In this document: piece after piece, positions 33,833 through 43,624 of the stretch | How positions within the stretch are numbered: the stretch's first letter is position 1 | How the letters are laid out: each line of letters starts with the position of its first letter | Assembly (NCBI RefSeq): GCF_002159845.1 | Contig: NZ_NFJK01000018.1 | Coordinates: 1 to 64,000 of the forward strand | Direction: 5' to 3' | Length of the DNA: 64,000 nt | Source of the DNA: Anaeromassilibacillus sp. An250 | GTDB taxonomy: Bacteria > Bacillota > Clostridia > Oscillospirales > Acutalibacteraceae | Made by a program: the position numbers and the translations under genes | Notes under the pieces: model-generated | What the model saw: the letters and a program-made list of their open reading frames with translations, nothing else | The model's database searches: none | What the model was told of the DNA's origin: nothing

Positions 33833-34909
33833 ATGAAAAGAATTGGTATTTTGACGAGCGGTGGAGACTGCCAAGGCCTCAATGCAGCTATTCGCGGCGT
33901 TGCAAAAGCGCTGTATGAAGAATTCGGCGACAATGTGGAAATTTATGGCATTAACGACGGTTACCGCGGCTTGATCGAAGGCAATTATAAGCGCATGAAA
34001 CCGGAAAATTTTTCCGGCATCCTTACGCTCGGCGGCACCATTTTGGGCACTTCGCGGCAGCCATTTAAGCTGATGCGTGTCATCGACGAAAACAGCGTGG
34101 ATAAAGTCAAAAACATGAAGGACAATTACAAGAAGATGAAGCTGGATTGCTTGGTAGTCCTCGGCGGCAACGGTACCCATAAGACAGCCAATCTGCTCAG
34201 CGAAGAAGGGCTCAATGTTGTCTCGCTCCCCAAGACCATCGACAACGACGTCTGGGGCACGGATATGACCTTTGGGTTCCACAGCGCGATGGATATCGCT
34301 GCCAACGTTTTGGACTGTATCCACACTACAGCTACGTCCCATGGGCGCGTCTTTATTGTCGAGATCATGGGGCACAAGGTCGGTTGGCTCACCCTGTACG
34401 CGGGCATTGCAGGCGGAGCCGACGTAATCCTCTTGCCGGAAATCCCCTACGACATCGACAGCATTGTTAAGACCATCCGTCAGCGCAACGAATCGGGCAA
34501 ACGTTTCTCCATCCTTGCCGTTGCGGAGGGCGCTATGTCCAAGGAAGAGGCAAAGCTCAGCAAAAAGGAATTTAAAGCTGCGCGCGCAAGTATGACATAT
34601 CCCTCGATCTCCTATCGCCTGGCAAAGGAAATCGGCGACAAGACCGGCCAGGAGATCCGCGTGACGGTTCCTGGACATTTCCAGCGTGGAGGCAGCCCCT
34701 GCCCCTATGACCGTGTGCTGTCCACCCGTTTTGGCGCTGCGGCCGCAAAGCTGATTGTTCAGAAGCAGTACGGCAATATGGTCGCTTTACAAAATGGGGA
34801 AATTGTTCCCGTGCCTCTCTCGGAAGTTGCTGGGAAGCTCAAAACGGTTCCGAAGGACTGCGATGTCATCCAGACCGGGCGCGATATCGGCATCTGCTTC
34901 GGCGATTGA
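33833..34909 (+). CDS. pfkA: 6-phosphofructokinase with mixed donor-site residues
   Basis: Phosphorylates fructose 6-phosphate. The 358-residue protein has RIGILTSGGDCQGLNAAIRG at the N-terminus, the donor site GGNGT (111-115), the catalytic loop PKTIDND (133-139), GRVFIVEIMGHKVGWLT, and RVTVPGHFQRGGSPCPYDR. Compared with E. coli PfkA, the position equal to Gly104 is Gly (ATP-type) but that equal to Gly124 is Lys134 (pyrophosphate-type). This combination is that of the mixed-substrate group; ATP or PPi use cannot be decided from sequence. The ATG at 33833 follows AAAGGATG. Confidence 0.88.
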   Translation: MKRIGILTSGGDCQGLNAAIRGVAKALYEEFGDNVEIYGINDGYRGLIEGNYKRMKPENFSGILTLGGTILGTSRQPFKLMRVIDENSVDKVKNMKDNYKKMKLDCLVVLGGNGTHKTANLLSEEGLNVVSLPKTIDNDVWGTDMTFGFHSAMDIAANVLDCIHTTATSHGRVFIVEIMGHKVGWLTLYAGIAGGADVILLPEIPYDIDSIVKTIRQRNESGKRFSILAVAEGAMSKEEAKLSKKEFKAARASMTYPSISYRLAKEIGDKTGQEIRVTVPGHFQRGGSPCPYDRVLSTRFGAAAAKLIVQKQYGNMVALQNGEIVPVPLSEVAGKLKTVPKDCDVIQTGRDIGICFGD

Positions 34910-34931
34910 TCGTAAAGGAGGTTGCCTGACC

Positions 34932-35180
34932 ATGTTTGATTTTGAAAATCACAACCACTTTTTGAAAATTCTTAGCCTGATCGGAATGGTTGCCGCAGGA
35001 ATCGGCGTGCTTTTGACCGCTGTGAGTGGCTGGGCCCTTTGGAAATGGATTCGCTGCATGGATACCGTGCAAAAATCTTTGCCCACAATCAAAAAAGCGT
35101 CCGCCCTATACATCGAAAAGAATGAAAAGGAGCTGGATGACGAGTATTTCTCCGAGGACAGCGACTGCATTTCCTTTTAA
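34932..35180 (+). CDS. small single-pass membrane protein, unknown function
   Basis: An 82-residue protein, ATG behind AAAGGAGG and 22 bases after pfkA. One strong membrane segment (about residues 14-40) is followed by a basic stretch and an acidic tail ELDDEYFSEDSDCISF. I do not recognise a family. The good ribosome binding site, the operon position and the terminator directly after it support a real gene. Confidence 0.7.
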   Translation: MFDFENHNHFLKILSLIGMVAAGIGVLLTAVSGWALWKWIRCMDTVQKSLPTIKKASALYIEKNEKELDDEYFSEDSDCISF

Positions 35181-35213
35181 ACGTTCCCATCCGAATATAT
35201 AAGCAAGATTTGC

Positions 35214-35258
35214 TATGTGAAAAAAGAGACGGTTATTGTACATAACCGTCTCTTTTTG
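35214..35258. terminator. bidirectional terminator between pfkA operon and comEA
   Basis: AAAAAAGAGACGGTTA (35221-) pairs with TAACCGTCTCTTTTT (to 35258). It ends both the plus-strand pfkA operon and the minus-strand run; the comEA stop codon at 35233 lies inside the stem. Confidence 0.93.
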
Positions 35259-35631
35259 ATTCAGAAGGTTCATCCACTGTAACGTCTTCTTGGATCTGTG
35301 CAAAAAGGGCGTCGCCAATGCCCTTTACCTCCTTGAGCTCTTCCACGCGGGTGAAACCGCCGTACTCTTCCCGGTAATCGAGAATGCGTTGCGCAATCGC
35401 CGGGCCAATTCCAGGCAGCGTATCCAACTCTTCCAAGGAAGCGGTATTCAGATTGATCTTCCCGGGTGATTCCGCTTGCGACTCGTCCACACCATCAGCG
35501 GAAACGTCGGTCTCTACAAAGCTCTCCAAGGAAGCATCCGGCACATAAAAGGCATTGTATCCGATCAATAGCGCACAAAAGACCAGCGCAATTGCGATGA
35601 GAATCCGCGTCTGCCGTTTTTCCTCCTCCAT
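35233..35631 (-). CDS. comEA: ComEA-like helix-hairpin-helix protein
   Basis: A 132-residue protein with an N-terminal membrane anchor (about residues 9-28), an acidic linker, and a C-terminal helix-hairpin-helix pair: [30 protein letters not shown] and [18 protein letters not shown]. ComEA proteins of this kind bind incoming DNA at the outer face of the membrane during transformation. It lacks the SLBB domain of the longer form, and no comEC is nearby. Its last codons are inside the terminator stem. It is the last gene of the long minus-strand run. Confidence 0.87.
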   Translation of the reverse strand: MEEEKRQTRILIAIALVFCALLIGYNAFYVPDASLESFVETDVSADGVDESQAESPGKINLNTASLEELDTLPGIGPAIAQRILDYREEYGGFTRVEELKEVKGIGDALFAQIQEDVTVDEPSESKRDGYVQ

Positions 35632-35653
35632 GTTCCAGCCACTTCCCCCCGCT

Positions 35654-36463
35654 TTAGCGATGCCTTCGTTCGATCTCCTCGATCAAGTCCGCGACCGCCC
35701 CCTGGTAGCAGTGCCCTACCACCAGATCAGCCTGTTCTTTTAAGTCGTCCGGCGCATTTTCTGGGACTACCGACACGCCGGCCGCCTCCAAAAGCTCCGT
35801 GTCGTTGTAGTAATCCCCAATCGCATAGACGTTTTCCATACGGAATCCCGCCAACTCCGCCGCCTTCACAAGGGCGTTTCCCTTGCTTGCCTGCTCCGGA
35901 AGCATTTCCAGATAATTTTCCGAAGAGGAGACAAACCGGACGCCCGGATGTGGAAAGGTCGCGGAAAAGGCTTCCATTGCATCCTTTTTCTCCAGATCGT
36001 CCGCAAACAGCGCCTTATACCAAGGCTGCGCAGGATCGATCGGCGGCCCTTCTTTCCAGGAGACGCCTTCATGGTTGAGATGTTCGGTCACATAAGCATT
36101 GCGGCGGAGAATGTGGATCGTCTTGATGCAAAAATATTCGATTCCCGCTGTGGGAAACCGGTCGTATAATCTTTGGATGTATTCAGCAGCAGTACGTTGA
36201 TCCAGGTGGCAATCCCACAGCATCTTCTGTTGGGTATAATCGTACAAGATTGTCCCATTTAGGCAGATACAGGGGCCTTTGGGATGTGTCAGCTCTGCAT
36301 AGTGTCCTCCCGACAAAATCGAACGCCCTGTCGCAATGGCGAAACTTCCTCCCTCTTGCTGAAAGCGTGCGATGGCATCTAGGTTGCGCTGTGGGACAAC
36401 AAAGTTCTCCCCAATTAAGGTGCCGTCGAGATCACTCACCAGAAGAATCCCGCTCAAGTCCAC
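35654..36463 (-). CDS. Cof-type HAD-superfamily phosphatase
   Basis: A 269-residue type IIB HAD phosphatase. Motif I is [14 protein letters not shown], motif II is IATGRSI, and the last motif is [17 protein letters not shown], with a conserved lysine in [14 protein letters not shown]. Sugar-phosphate or cofactor phosphates are usual substrates. Start: the GTG at 36463 has GGAGGA six bases upstream and gives [14 protein letters not shown]; a TTG at 36478 overlaps that ribosome binding site. It overlaps the rluD end by 32 bases. Confidence 0.85.
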   Translation of the reverse strand: MDLSGILLVSDLDGTLIGENFVVPQRNLDAIARFQQEGGSFAIATGRSILSGGHYAELTHPKGPCICLNGTILYDYTQQKMLWDCHLDQRTAAEYIQRLYDRFPTAGIEYFCIKTIHILRRNAYVTEHLNHEGVSWKEGPPIDPAQPWYKALFADDLEKKDAMEAFSATFPHPGVRFVSSSENYLEMLPEQASKGNALVKAAELAGFRMENVYAIGDYYNDTELLEAAGVSVVPENAPDDLKEQADLVVGHCYQGAVADLIEEIERRHR

Positions 36464-37421
36464 ATTCCATTCCTCCAAATGTCTGTTTTTTCAATTTTTC
36501 CAGAAACGCCGTGAAGTAGGACGGCAGTTCGCTTGTAATCTCCAGATATTCCCCTGTGCGGGGATGGACAAAACCAATGACACGCGCATGCAAACACTGG
36601 CCGTCCAGATTCGGCACAGGCTTTTTCGGCCCATAGACCGGGTCCCCTGCTACCGGATGGCCGATATACGCCATATGCACACGGATCTGATGGGTTCGGC
36701 CGGTCTCCAATTTCAAACGCACGTGGGTAAACCCCTTATAGCGCGCCAACACCTCAAAATGCGTGACGGCATGGCGGGAATTCTTTTCTGTGACTGCCAT
36801 GCGCTTGCGGTCCGTCGGATGACGGCCAATCGGCGCATCTATGGTGCCGGTATCCTCCTTGAGGTTCCCGTGGACCACCGCCTCATACATGCGTGTAAAA
36901 CTGTGTTCTTTGATCTGCTCTGCCAAACGCTGATGGGCAAAATCGTTTTTGGCAACGATCAGCAGGCCGCTGGTGTCCTTATCGATCCGATGGACAATCC
37001 CAGGCCGGATCACGCCGTTGATCCCCGAAAGGGAATCGCCGCAGTGCGCCAACAGCGCGTTGACCAGCGTTCCACCCGCATGTCCGGCTGCCGGATGCAC
37101 CACCATTCCCTTGGGCTTATTGACCACCAGCAGGTCCGCATCCTCATAACGGATATCCAGTGGGATCGCCTCCGGCAGAATATCCAACCCAACCGGTTCC
37201 GGCAAGATCACTTCGATTGCATCCCCTGCGCGCAGGCGGTATTTTTTATCCAGAGTTTTCCCTCCACTGGAAACCTGGCCCTGCTCGGCCAGGCGCTCCG
37301 CGGCAGAACGTGTGAGTTCTTCCACGCGGACTGAGAGAAACTTATCCAGGCGCATTCCCTCGTCCTCCGGCCCTGCTACGATGTGCAGTGTCTCCCCCAG
37401 GAGCATTTCAGGATTTCTCAT
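36432..37421 (-). CDS. rluD: RluD-family 23S rRNA pseudouridine synthase
   Basis: A 329-residue enzyme with an N-terminal S4 domain (MRLDKFLSVRVEELTRSAAERL) and a PsuS catalytic domain carrying the invariant Asp in GIVHRIDKDTSGLLIVAK. Further family marks are LVVNKPKGMVVHPA and LETGRTHQIRVHMAYIGHP. It isomerises uridines in the large-subunit rRNA; the exact site is not readable. It starts at the ATG at 37421, inside the end of lspA (14-base overlap). Confidence 0.9.
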   Translation of the reverse strand: MRNPEMLLGETLHIVAGPEDEGMRLDKFLSVRVEELTRSAAERLAEQGQVSSGGKTLDKKYRLRAGDAIEVILPEPVGLDILPEAIPLDIRYEDADLLVVNKPKGMVVHPAAGHAGGTLVNALLAHCGDSLSGINGVIRPGIVHRIDKDTSGLLIVAKNDFAHQRLAEQIKEHSFTRMYEAVVHGNLKEDTGTIDAPIGRHPTDRKRMAVTEKNSRHAVTHFEVLARYKGFTHVRLKLETGRTHQIRVHMAYIGHPVAGDPVYGPKKPVPNLDGQCLHARVIGFVHPRTGEYLEITSELPSYFTAFLEKLKKQTFGGMECGLERDSSGE

Positions 37422-37890
37422 GCTTTTCCAACTGTTTCCCATCTTTCTTGTCTAAAAAGAACAGGATATGCACCATCAAGAGGACAGTACCGACTGTAAC
37501 GCAACAGTCCGCAAAATTGAAAATAGGAGGGAAAAACGATACCTGGATATAATCGACGACATATCCCAAAAAGATGCGGTCAATCAAATTTCCGATCCCA
37601 CCGCCAATGATCAAAATGGAGGCAGCAATCGAGCAGGCACTGTGCTTTTTATAAAGGAATAGGCCTGCAATCAACAAAACCGTGATGACTCCCGTTGTAA
37701 CAATAAAAAACCAACGCTGATCTTGCAGCATTCCAAACGCTGCACCGCGATTTTCCAAATAAGTGAAGTCCAAAAGGCCCGGAATTGCTGTCACACTTCC
37801 AACCGGCTTGAGTTGTGATACTACCAGGCATTTAATCAGCTGATCCGCCAAGGCAGCCACAACCGCCAGGACCAGGGAAAGAATGGCCAA
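37408..37890 (-). CDS. lspA: lipoprotein signal peptidase LspA
   Basis: Membrane aspartyl protease that removes signal peptides from lipoproteins. The 160-residue protein has four membrane segments, LADQLIKCLV near the N-terminus, ENRGAAFGML, and the two catalytic aspartates in GGIGNLIDRIFLGYVVDYI and FNFADCCVTVG. The likely start is TTG at 37890, eight bases after AAAGGAGG; no in-frame ATG follows this site at usable distance, and longer forms would cross the terminator at 37935-37960. Confidence 0.9.
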   Translation of the reverse strand: MAILSLVLAVVAALADQLIKCLVVSQLKPVGSVTAIPGLLDFTYLENRGAAFGMLQDQRWFFIVTTGVITVLLIAGLFLYKKHSACSIAASILIIGGGIGNLIDRIFLGYVVDYIQVSFFPPIFNFADCCVTVGTVLLMVHILFFLDKKDGKQLEKHEKS

Positions 37891-37934
37891 TATAAATTCC
37901 TCCTTTGCGCCTTCGCGCGGTTTCGTATTGGATG

Positions 37935-37960
37935 AAAAAAGGGCGAACTTCTGCCCGCCC
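37935..37960 (-). terminator. intrinsic terminator between ileS and lspA
   Basis: Minus-strand GGGCGGGCAGAAGTTCGCCC (37960-37941) followed by T6. It lies 45 bases before the lspA start, so lspA-rluD-HAD-comEA may depend on read-through or their own promoter. Confidence 0.72.
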
Positions 37961-38020
37961 TTTCCTACCATATTTTTTATCTTCCCATACAATGGGTTTT
38001 CAATCCATCGCCGCAGCGAA

Positions 38021-40810
38021 TCAGCTTAAAGCCTCCGCGCAATGCTTGCAAACATCCGGATGTGCAGGATCACTGCCCACCGTATCGCTGAAGCTCCAGC
38101 AGCGGGCGCACTTCTCGCCCTCCGCATGGCTGACCGTAACCGAAAGCTCCGGAACCTCTTCGCCCGCGAACTCGCCTTTTCCGCTGTTCGATACCTCGAT
38201 CTGCGAGACGATAAACACATCGGCCAACTCGCCCTCGACCGATTTGACAAAGTCATACAGCTCGCCTTCGCAGAACAACTGCACCTTTGCATCCAGAGAC
38301 GCACCGATCACCTTGTTCTTACGCGCCAGCTCCAACGCCTTCTTGACGTCGTCGCGCAGCTGATGGATGCGGTCCCAACGTGCGGTGAACGCCTCGTCCA
38401 CATCTACGCCGGTCGTCTTCGGCATCTCATTAAACAGCACGCATTCCTTGTCAGCACTGCTGTCGTGCGGCATTGCCTGCCAAATTTCATCCGAGGTATA
38501 GGCCAGAATGGGCGAAACCAAGCGCGTCATGCCATCCAGAATCATATACATAGCGGTCTGCGCTGCACGGCGGTTCTGGCTGTCCGCCTTCTCCACATAG
38601 AGACGGTTCTTCAGCACATCGAGATAGAAGTTCGACATATCCACCACGCAGAAATTGTGAATCGCGTGATAGGCATTGTGGAATTCATACGTCTCATAGG
38701 CCTCTTTGCATTTTGCAGCCAGTGCATCCAGCTTTGTCAGCGCCCAACGGTCGATCGGCTGAAGCTGGTCGAGCGAAACGCGATCTTGATCCGGGTCAAA
38801 ATCCGAAAGATTGCCCAGGATAAAGCGCGCCGTGTTGCGGATCTTCCGATAGGCGTCGGAGAGCTGTTTGAGAATTTCCTTGGAAATGCGGATATCCGCA
38901 TGGTAATCAGAGGAAGCCACCCATAGGCGCAGGATGTCCGCGCCGTACTGGTCGATGATCTCCTGCGGGACAATGCCGTTCCCCAGGGACTTGCTCATCT
39001 TGCGGCCTTCGCCGTCCACCACCCATCCGTGGGTGACGACCGCCTTATAGGGCGCGGTGCCGCGTGTTGCAACGCTGGTCAGCAGGGAGGACTGGAACCA
39101 TCCGCGATACTGGTCGGCACCCTCCAGGTAGAGATCCGCCGGCCATTTCAGCTCGGAACGCTGCTGCAAAACCGCCGCATGGGAGGAACCGGAGTCAAAC
39201 CAGACGTCCATAATGTCGTGTTCCTTCTTAAAGTCCGTGCAGCCGCATTTCTTACATTTCATGCCCTCCGGCAAAAGATCCTTCTCCTCCATGGCATACC
39301 AGGCGTCGGAACCCTTCTCCCGGAAGATGTCCGAGATGTGCAGCATCACGTCTTTGTCGATCAACGGCTCGCCGCACTCCTTGCAGTAGAAGATCGGGAT
39401 CGGCACACCCCAGCGGCGCTGGCGGGAAATACACCAGTCCTTGCGGTCCAATACCATGGACGTGATGCGGTCTTTGCCCCATCCCGGGATCCATTCCACC
39501 TCGTTGATGGCCTCAACCGCCTGCTTCTTGAAGGCGTCCACGGAGCAGAACCACTGCTCTGTCGCGCGGAAGAGCACCGGATTCTTGCAGCGCCAGCAGT
39601 GCGGGTACTGGTGGATGATGTGCTGCATAGCAAACATCGCGCCGGTCTCCTGCAGGTGCTTGGCGATCACCTTATTGGCTGCCTCAGTGGTCAATCCTGC
39701 AAATTGCCCTGCCTCTTCGGTGAGCTTGCCGTGGCTGTCCACCGGCACCACAATGGGCAGCTCCGGATAATGGTCGCGGCAGACCTCAAAGTCCTCCACA
39801 CCGTGTCCGGGAGCCGTATGCACGCAGCCCGTGCCGCTTTCCAGGGTGACATGGTCGCCTAAGATCACCAAAGAGGTGCGGTCCAGGAACGGATGCTGCG
39901 CCTTCATATATTCGAGGTCGCTCCCTTTAAAGGTGGCAACCACTTCATAATCGGTCTTCTCAGCCTCTTTCATAGCGCTTTCCATCAACGCAGAGGCCAT
40001 CACATAATATTCGTCCCCGCATTTGATCAGGGAATATTCAAATTCCGGGCCCAAGCAAATGGCAACGTTGCCGGGCAGGGTCCACGTGGTCGTGGTCCAA
40101 ATGACGAAATAGGTCTTGGAAAGGTCAACTCCCTTTGCCGTAAACAGGCCCTTGTCGTCCGTCACACGGAACTTTACATAGATGGAATTGCAGGGGTCTT
40201 CTGCATATTCGATCTCTGCTTCCGCCAGGGCAGTCTCACACTCCGGGCACCAATACACAGGCTTGAGGCCCTTGTAGATATAGCCCTTTGTCGCCATCTC
40301 TGCAAAGATCTTGATCTGCTCTGCCTCAAAGTCATGTGTCAAGGTGATGTAGGGGTGTTCCCAATCGCCAATGCCGCCCAAACGCTTAAACTGGTTGCGC
40401 TGGTCGTCCAAATATTTCAGCGCGAATTCCCGGCAAATTTCACGCAGCTCGACGTCCGAAATGGTTGTGGAATTCTCCACACCCGCCTTTTTGCGCGCCT
40501 TGAGCTCCGTGGGCAGGCCGTGTGTATCCCAGCCGGGCACATACGGCGCTTTATATCCCGCCATATTGCGGTAGCGGACGATGATGTCCTTCAACGTTTT
40601 ATTTAAAGCCGTGCCCAGATGAATGTCGCCGTTGGCATACGGAGGGCCGTCGTGTAACACAAAGAGCGGTTTCCCCTCGTTCTTTTCCAACACTTTTTCA
40701 TAGATATGCTTTTCTTCCCAATTTTTGAGCATCTCCGGCTCCCGCTTCGGCAGGCTGGCCTGCATTGGGAAATCGGTTTTGGGAAGGTTCAGCGTACTTT
40801 TATAATCCAT
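38021..40810 (-). CDS. ileS: isoleucyl-tRNA synthetase IleS
   Basis: Charges tRNA-Ile. The 929-residue class I synthetase has the HIGH region [17 protein letters not shown] near residue 55-71, the CP1 editing domain ([16 protein letters not shown]), the KMSKS loop [12 protein letters not shown], and C-terminal zinc cysteines in [11 protein letters not shown] and VCKHC, as in the bacterial form. The ATG at 40810 has AAGGAG about 12 bases upstream. Only 21 bases separate it from divIVA and no T-box leader is visible, so it is transcribed from the division gene run. Confidence 0.95.
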   Translation of the reverse strand: MDYKSTLNLPKTDFPMQASLPKREPEMLKNWEEKHIYEKVLEKNEGKPLFVLHDGPPYANGDIHLGTALNKTLKDIIVRYRNMAGYKAPYVPGWDTHGLPTELKARKKAGVENSTTISDVELREICREFALKYLDDQRNQFKRLGGIGDWEHPYITLTHDFEAEQIKIFAEMATKGYIYKGLKPVYWCPECETALAEAEIEYAEDPCNSIYVKFRVTDDKGLFTAKGVDLSKTYFVIWTTTTWTLPGNVAICLGPEFEYSLIKCGDEYYVMASALMESAMKEAEKTDYEVVATFKGSDLEYMKAQHPFLDRTSLVILGDHVTLESGTGCVHTAPGHGVEDFEVCRDHYPELPIVVPVDSHGKLTEEAGQFAGLTTEAANKVIAKHLQETGAMFAMQHIIHQYPHCWRCKNPVLFRATEQWFCSVDAFKKQAVEAINEVEWIPGWGKDRITSMVLDRKDWCISRQRRWGVPIPIFYCKECGEPLIDKDVMLHISDIFREKGSDAWYAMEEKDLLPEGMKCKKCGCTDFKKEHDIMDVWFDSGSSHAAVLQQRSELKWPADLYLEGADQYRGWFQSSLLTSVATRGTAPYKAVVTHGWVVDGEGRKMSKSLGNGIVPQEIIDQYGADILRLWVASSDYHADIRISKEILKQLSDAYRKIRNTARFILGNLSDFDPDQDRVSLDQLQPIDRWALTKLDALAAKCKEAYETYEFHNAYHAIHNFCVVDMSNFYLDVLKNRLYVEKADSQNRRAAQTAMYMILDGMTRLVSPILAYTSDEIWQAMPHDSSADKECVLFNEMPKTTGVDVDEAFTARWDRIHQLRDDVKKALELARKNKVIGASLDAKVQLFCEGELYDFVKSVEGELADVFIVSQIEVSNSGKGEFAGEEVPELSVTVSHAEGEKCARCWSFSDTVGSDPAHPDVCKHCAEALS

Positions 40811-40831
40811 CGGTCTCTACTCTCCTTGGTT

Positions 40832-41533
40832 TTATTTGCCCGGCGTAAATACATCCGTCGGTATATTCAGGCCGTCCTCGCCGTGTGGAAGAGGCTCCTG
40901 CGGCGAAACGTCCAAATCATCGTCAAAATTCGCAATGGTCACATGGAAATCCGGCGGCAATTCCATCGTCGGTTCCTCAGGGGCAGGCGCTTCTTCCGGC
41001 TCTTTGGCGAGCTGCGGCTTTGCCTCCTGTTCCGGCTGCGGCTTGTAGGTTGGAATCGCATCGATCATTGTCAAATGCTTCTTGTAAGTCTCTAAAAGCT
41101 GTGCACGGAAATCGGAGACCTCTTTCTTCAAGCGCTCCAACTCGCGTTTTTGCTCCTGAATATTCTCCTCCGCTGCGCTGGCGATATTCCCGGCTTTCAG
41201 CGTCGCATCTTTTACGATGATCTCCGCCTTGTGACGCGCTTCACGGATAGAAGCATCGCCCAGCTTCTGCGCACTGACGAGGGCGTTCTTAATTTCGTCC
41301 TCTTCCTGCCGGTAATCTTCAATCTTTCCGGCCAGGACTTCCAGCTTTTTGAGAAGCTGCTCTTTCTCTGCGTTTTGCTTCTCCATCTCTTCCTTCAGCT
41401 CGATGTTCTTTTTCATCAGCTCGTCGTACGATGCCTTGACCTGGTCGATAAAATTGTCCACGTCTTCGGTGTTGTACCCGGAAAGCCGCGACTTTCGGAA
41501 GCTGACATTGATGATGTCGTTCAACGTAAGCAT
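40832..41533 (-). CDS. divIVA: DivIVA-domain cell-division protein
   Basis: A 233-residue protein with the DivIVA N-terminal membrane-targeting motif LTLNDIINVSFRKSRLSGYN and DVDNFIDQV, followed by a long coiled coil (about residues 30-160) and an acidic, proline-rich tail. DivIVA proteins sit at curved membrane at poles and septa. The ATG at 41533 follows GGGAGG. It is the fourth gene of a YggS-SepF-YlmH-DivIVA cluster that is conserved in Gram-positive bacteria. Confidence 0.92.
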   Translation of the reverse strand: MLTLNDIINVSFRKSRLSGYNTEDVDNFIDQVKASYDELMKKNIELKEEMEKQNAEKEQLLKKLEVLAGKIEDYRQEEDEIKNALVSAQKLGDASIREARHKAEIIVKDATLKAGNIASAAEENIQEQKRELERLKKEVSDFRAQLLETYKKHLTMIDAIPTYKPQPEQEAKPQLAKEPEEAPAPEEPTMELPPDFHVTIANFDDDLDVSPQEPLPHGEDGLNIPTDVFTPGK

Positions 41534-41549
41534 ATAGGAAGCCTCCCAA

Positions 41550-42308
41550 TCAAATATATTTTCTACCGGCAATGCTGAGCCGTCCTTTTTTTGTCAAGGG
41601 ACCCACACGGTCCAGAATATACCGTCCTTTTCCCCGGACAGACAGCTTAGCCCCCTCTGTAACCGGCGTGGAAACAGAGGTGACCACCTCGTGATTGAGC
41701 ATCACCAATCCAGCGGAAATCAACCCCGCCGCTTTTTCCCGGCTGACCCCCGCAGCTAACGCGGCGATACAGTCCAGGCGGGCCGACGCCACCACCCCGG
41801 AAAACGGCGCAAACGTATGCGGCACAGGAAGCGGTTCCTGCGCCCCGCGCGAAAGCTTTACCCCTACGCGCCCGATCTTGTCGGTCTGCTGCAAAAGGAA
41901 ATCCGTAACCTCCGCACGCGCGAACAAAACCGCACGCCCAGGTTCTACCAGGATATCCCCTATCGTCTCGCGGACAACGCCTTTGGAAAGCAGCGATCCC
42001 AAAAAATCACGATGGGTGAGCGAATCGCACTGCCGGTATGAAACCGTTACCGTTTCCAAGGGGAACTCCTCCGGGCACGCCTCCAGATAATCCGGGAAAG
42101 CGCCAAAGAGCACACGTTCCGCCTCCGCATACCCGCCCCAAAGCAAATAATTGGAAAAGCCGGTGCGGCGCATAATGGTTTGCGCCACACCCGCTTGCCG
42201 TTCATCCAAAAAGCCGACAAAATGCGGGCGGCCGCGCTCTGCAATGCGCACAGCGTCCCGCAGCTTGGCCTCTAAAACAGCGTCGTCCATTCCTGCGCGC
42301 TTTTCCAT
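41550..42308 (-). CDS. ylmH: YlmH-type S4-domain RNA-binding protein
   Basis: A 252-residue protein of the YlmH family: an N-terminal region with RPHFVGFLDERQAGVA and NYLLWGGYAEAERVLFG, a middle domain with RDFLGSLLSKGVVRETIGDILV, and a C-terminal S4 domain (ARLDCIAALAAGVSREKAAGLISAGLVMLN). Homologues rescue stalled ribosomes and affect division. Its ATG shares one base with the sepF stop (TAATG), so the two are coupled. Confidence 0.9.
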   Translation of the reverse strand: MEKRAGMDDAVLEAKLRDAVRIAERGRPHFVGFLDERQAGVAQTIMRRTGFSNYLLWGGYAEAERVLFGAFPDYLEACPEEFPLETVTVSYRQCDSLTHRDFLGSLLSKGVVRETIGDILVEPGRAVLFARAEVTDFLLQQTDKIGRVGVKLSRGAQEPLPVPHTFAPFSGVVASARLDCIAALAAGVSREKAAGLISAGLVMLNHEVVTSVSTPVTEGAKLSVRGKGRYILDRVGPLTKKGRLSIAGRKYI

Positions 42309-42787
42309 TAAAAATACACGCCGTTGTTTTCCAATTCGTCCAGCACATCGTCGCCAGTCAGATCGACGTTGTACGGTGTAATGATGAAGGTGCGCGTGGC
42401 CACCGGCTTAATTTTCCCATTCTGTGCATATGCGACGCCGCTGAGGAAATCGAGAATGCGGCGGGAGATGTTTTTCTCCGTATTTTCCAAATTGAGCACC
42501 ACTGTGTGGCGTTTCAAAAGCTCGTCCGCAATGGCGCGCACTTCTTCCCCATAATGCTCCGGCTTAAAGAGTACCACCTGAAGCTGAGCGGTCGCGTGGA
42601 TATTGACCACTTTATTGCCGGTAGAACTGGACGGCGCACGGCGAATGCTGTCGCGCGGCTCCGAGATAGCTTCATGTTCCAAGGATTTCTCCTCTTCCTG
42701 CACCGCCTCGTCATAATCATAGTCATAATCATACTCGTCATCTGGCGGATTCCACATATTTTTAAATTTCTGTACCAGTCCTGCCAT
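42308..42787 (-). CDS. sepF: cell-division protein SepF
   Basis: Membrane-linked FtsZ partner. The 159-residue protein begins MAGLVQKFKNMWN, a typical amphipathic membrane anchor, then an acidic linker rich in Asp and Tyr, then the SepF core from about residue 70: VLFKPEHYGEEVRAIADELL, VVLNLENTEKNISRRILDFLSG and FIITPYNVDL. The ATG at 42787 follows TAGGAGG. Confidence 0.93.
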   Translation of the reverse strand: MAGLVQKFKNMWNPPDDEYDYDYDYDEAVQEEEKSLEHEAISEPRDSIRRAPSSSTGNKVVNIHATAQLQVVLFKPEHYGEEVRAIADELLKRHTVVLNLENTEKNISRRILDFLSGVAYAQNGKIKPVATRTFIITPYNVDLTGDDVLDELENNGVYF

Positions 42788-42883
42788 AATCCAAAGCCTC
42801 CTAAAATTCTTCTGCTCCCCGTGGAACGGCCGGCCATACTTGCGGCGCAGACCCATGTACCGATTCCCTCGGAGAATTTCCTC

Positions 42884-43624
42884 TTAAAGATTGGTATAGT
42901 TTCGAGCGCCAAACAGCGCCGAACCGACGCGCACCATGTTGGCGCCGGCCAGAATTGCCTGCACATAGTCCGCAGACATTCCCATGGACAAAACATCCAT
43001 AGAAACATTATCTAATTTTTTGTGTTTCGTGTCAATAAAATATTCGAACATCTTTGAAAAATAGTGCTGTGTAGCAACATCATCGGCATCTGCCGGTGGG
43101 ATCGCCATCAATCCGCGCACCCGGAGCGCAGGCAAACTGGAAATTTCCTCCAACAGGCCGTCCAATTGCTCCGGCAGGACTCCCGATTTATTCTCCTCCC
43201 GGCCGATATTGACCTCCACCAGGACGTCCATTGTTTGATGTTCCCGGGCGCTCAACCGGGAAATCTCCTGCGCCAGCTTCATGCTGTCCACCGACTGGAT
43301 CATGCTGACCTTCCCAATCAGATACTTTACCTTATTTGTCTGCAAATGGCCGATGAACTGCACGTCGGTTTTTTCGCGCTCCAGGGCGTCGTATTTGTCG
43401 CACAATTCCTGCACGCGGTTCTCCCCGATGTGATCCAGCCCAAGCTCGATCCCATGGTTGATGACCTCCACCGGGACCGTCTTGGTCGCCGCAAGGAGGG
43501 TGATATCCTCCGGCTTGCGGCCTGAGCGGACCGCCGCTTCTGCGATCTCCGCCCGGATGCGCTTTAAATTTTCTTCCAGAGCGCGGCAGCGCTGCGCCAG
43601 CTCGTCATTCGACAACTTTTCCAT
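42884..43624 (-). CDS. YggS-family PLP homeostasis protein
   Basis: A 246-residue single-domain TIM-barrel PLP protein of the YggS/YlmE/PROSC family. The PLP lysine is in LLAATKTVPVEVI; also visible are HIGENRVQEL, VQFIGHLQTNK, SGVLPEQL and LSMGMSADYVQAILAGANMVRVGSALFG. These proteins buffer pyridoxal phosphate and have no known catalytic reaction. It overlaps the HlyD-like gene by 20 bases at its start. Confidence 0.92.
   Translation of the reverse strand: MEKLSNDELAQRCRALEENLKRIRAEIAEAAVRSGRKPEDITLLAATKTVPVEVINHGIELGLDHIGENRVQELCDKYDALEREKTDVQFIGHLQTNKVKYLIGKVSMIQSVDSMKLAQEISRLSAREHQTMDVLVEVNIGREENKSGVLPEQLDGLLEEISSLPALRVRGLMAIPPADADDVATQHYFSKMFEYFIDTKHKKLDNVSMDVLSMGMSADYVQAILAGANMVRVGSALFGARNYTNL

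Noticed and set aside
40811-40831. T-box riboswitch upstream of ileS
   Set aside because: Only 21 bases separate ileS from divIVA; there is no room for a T-box and none is seen further upstream.
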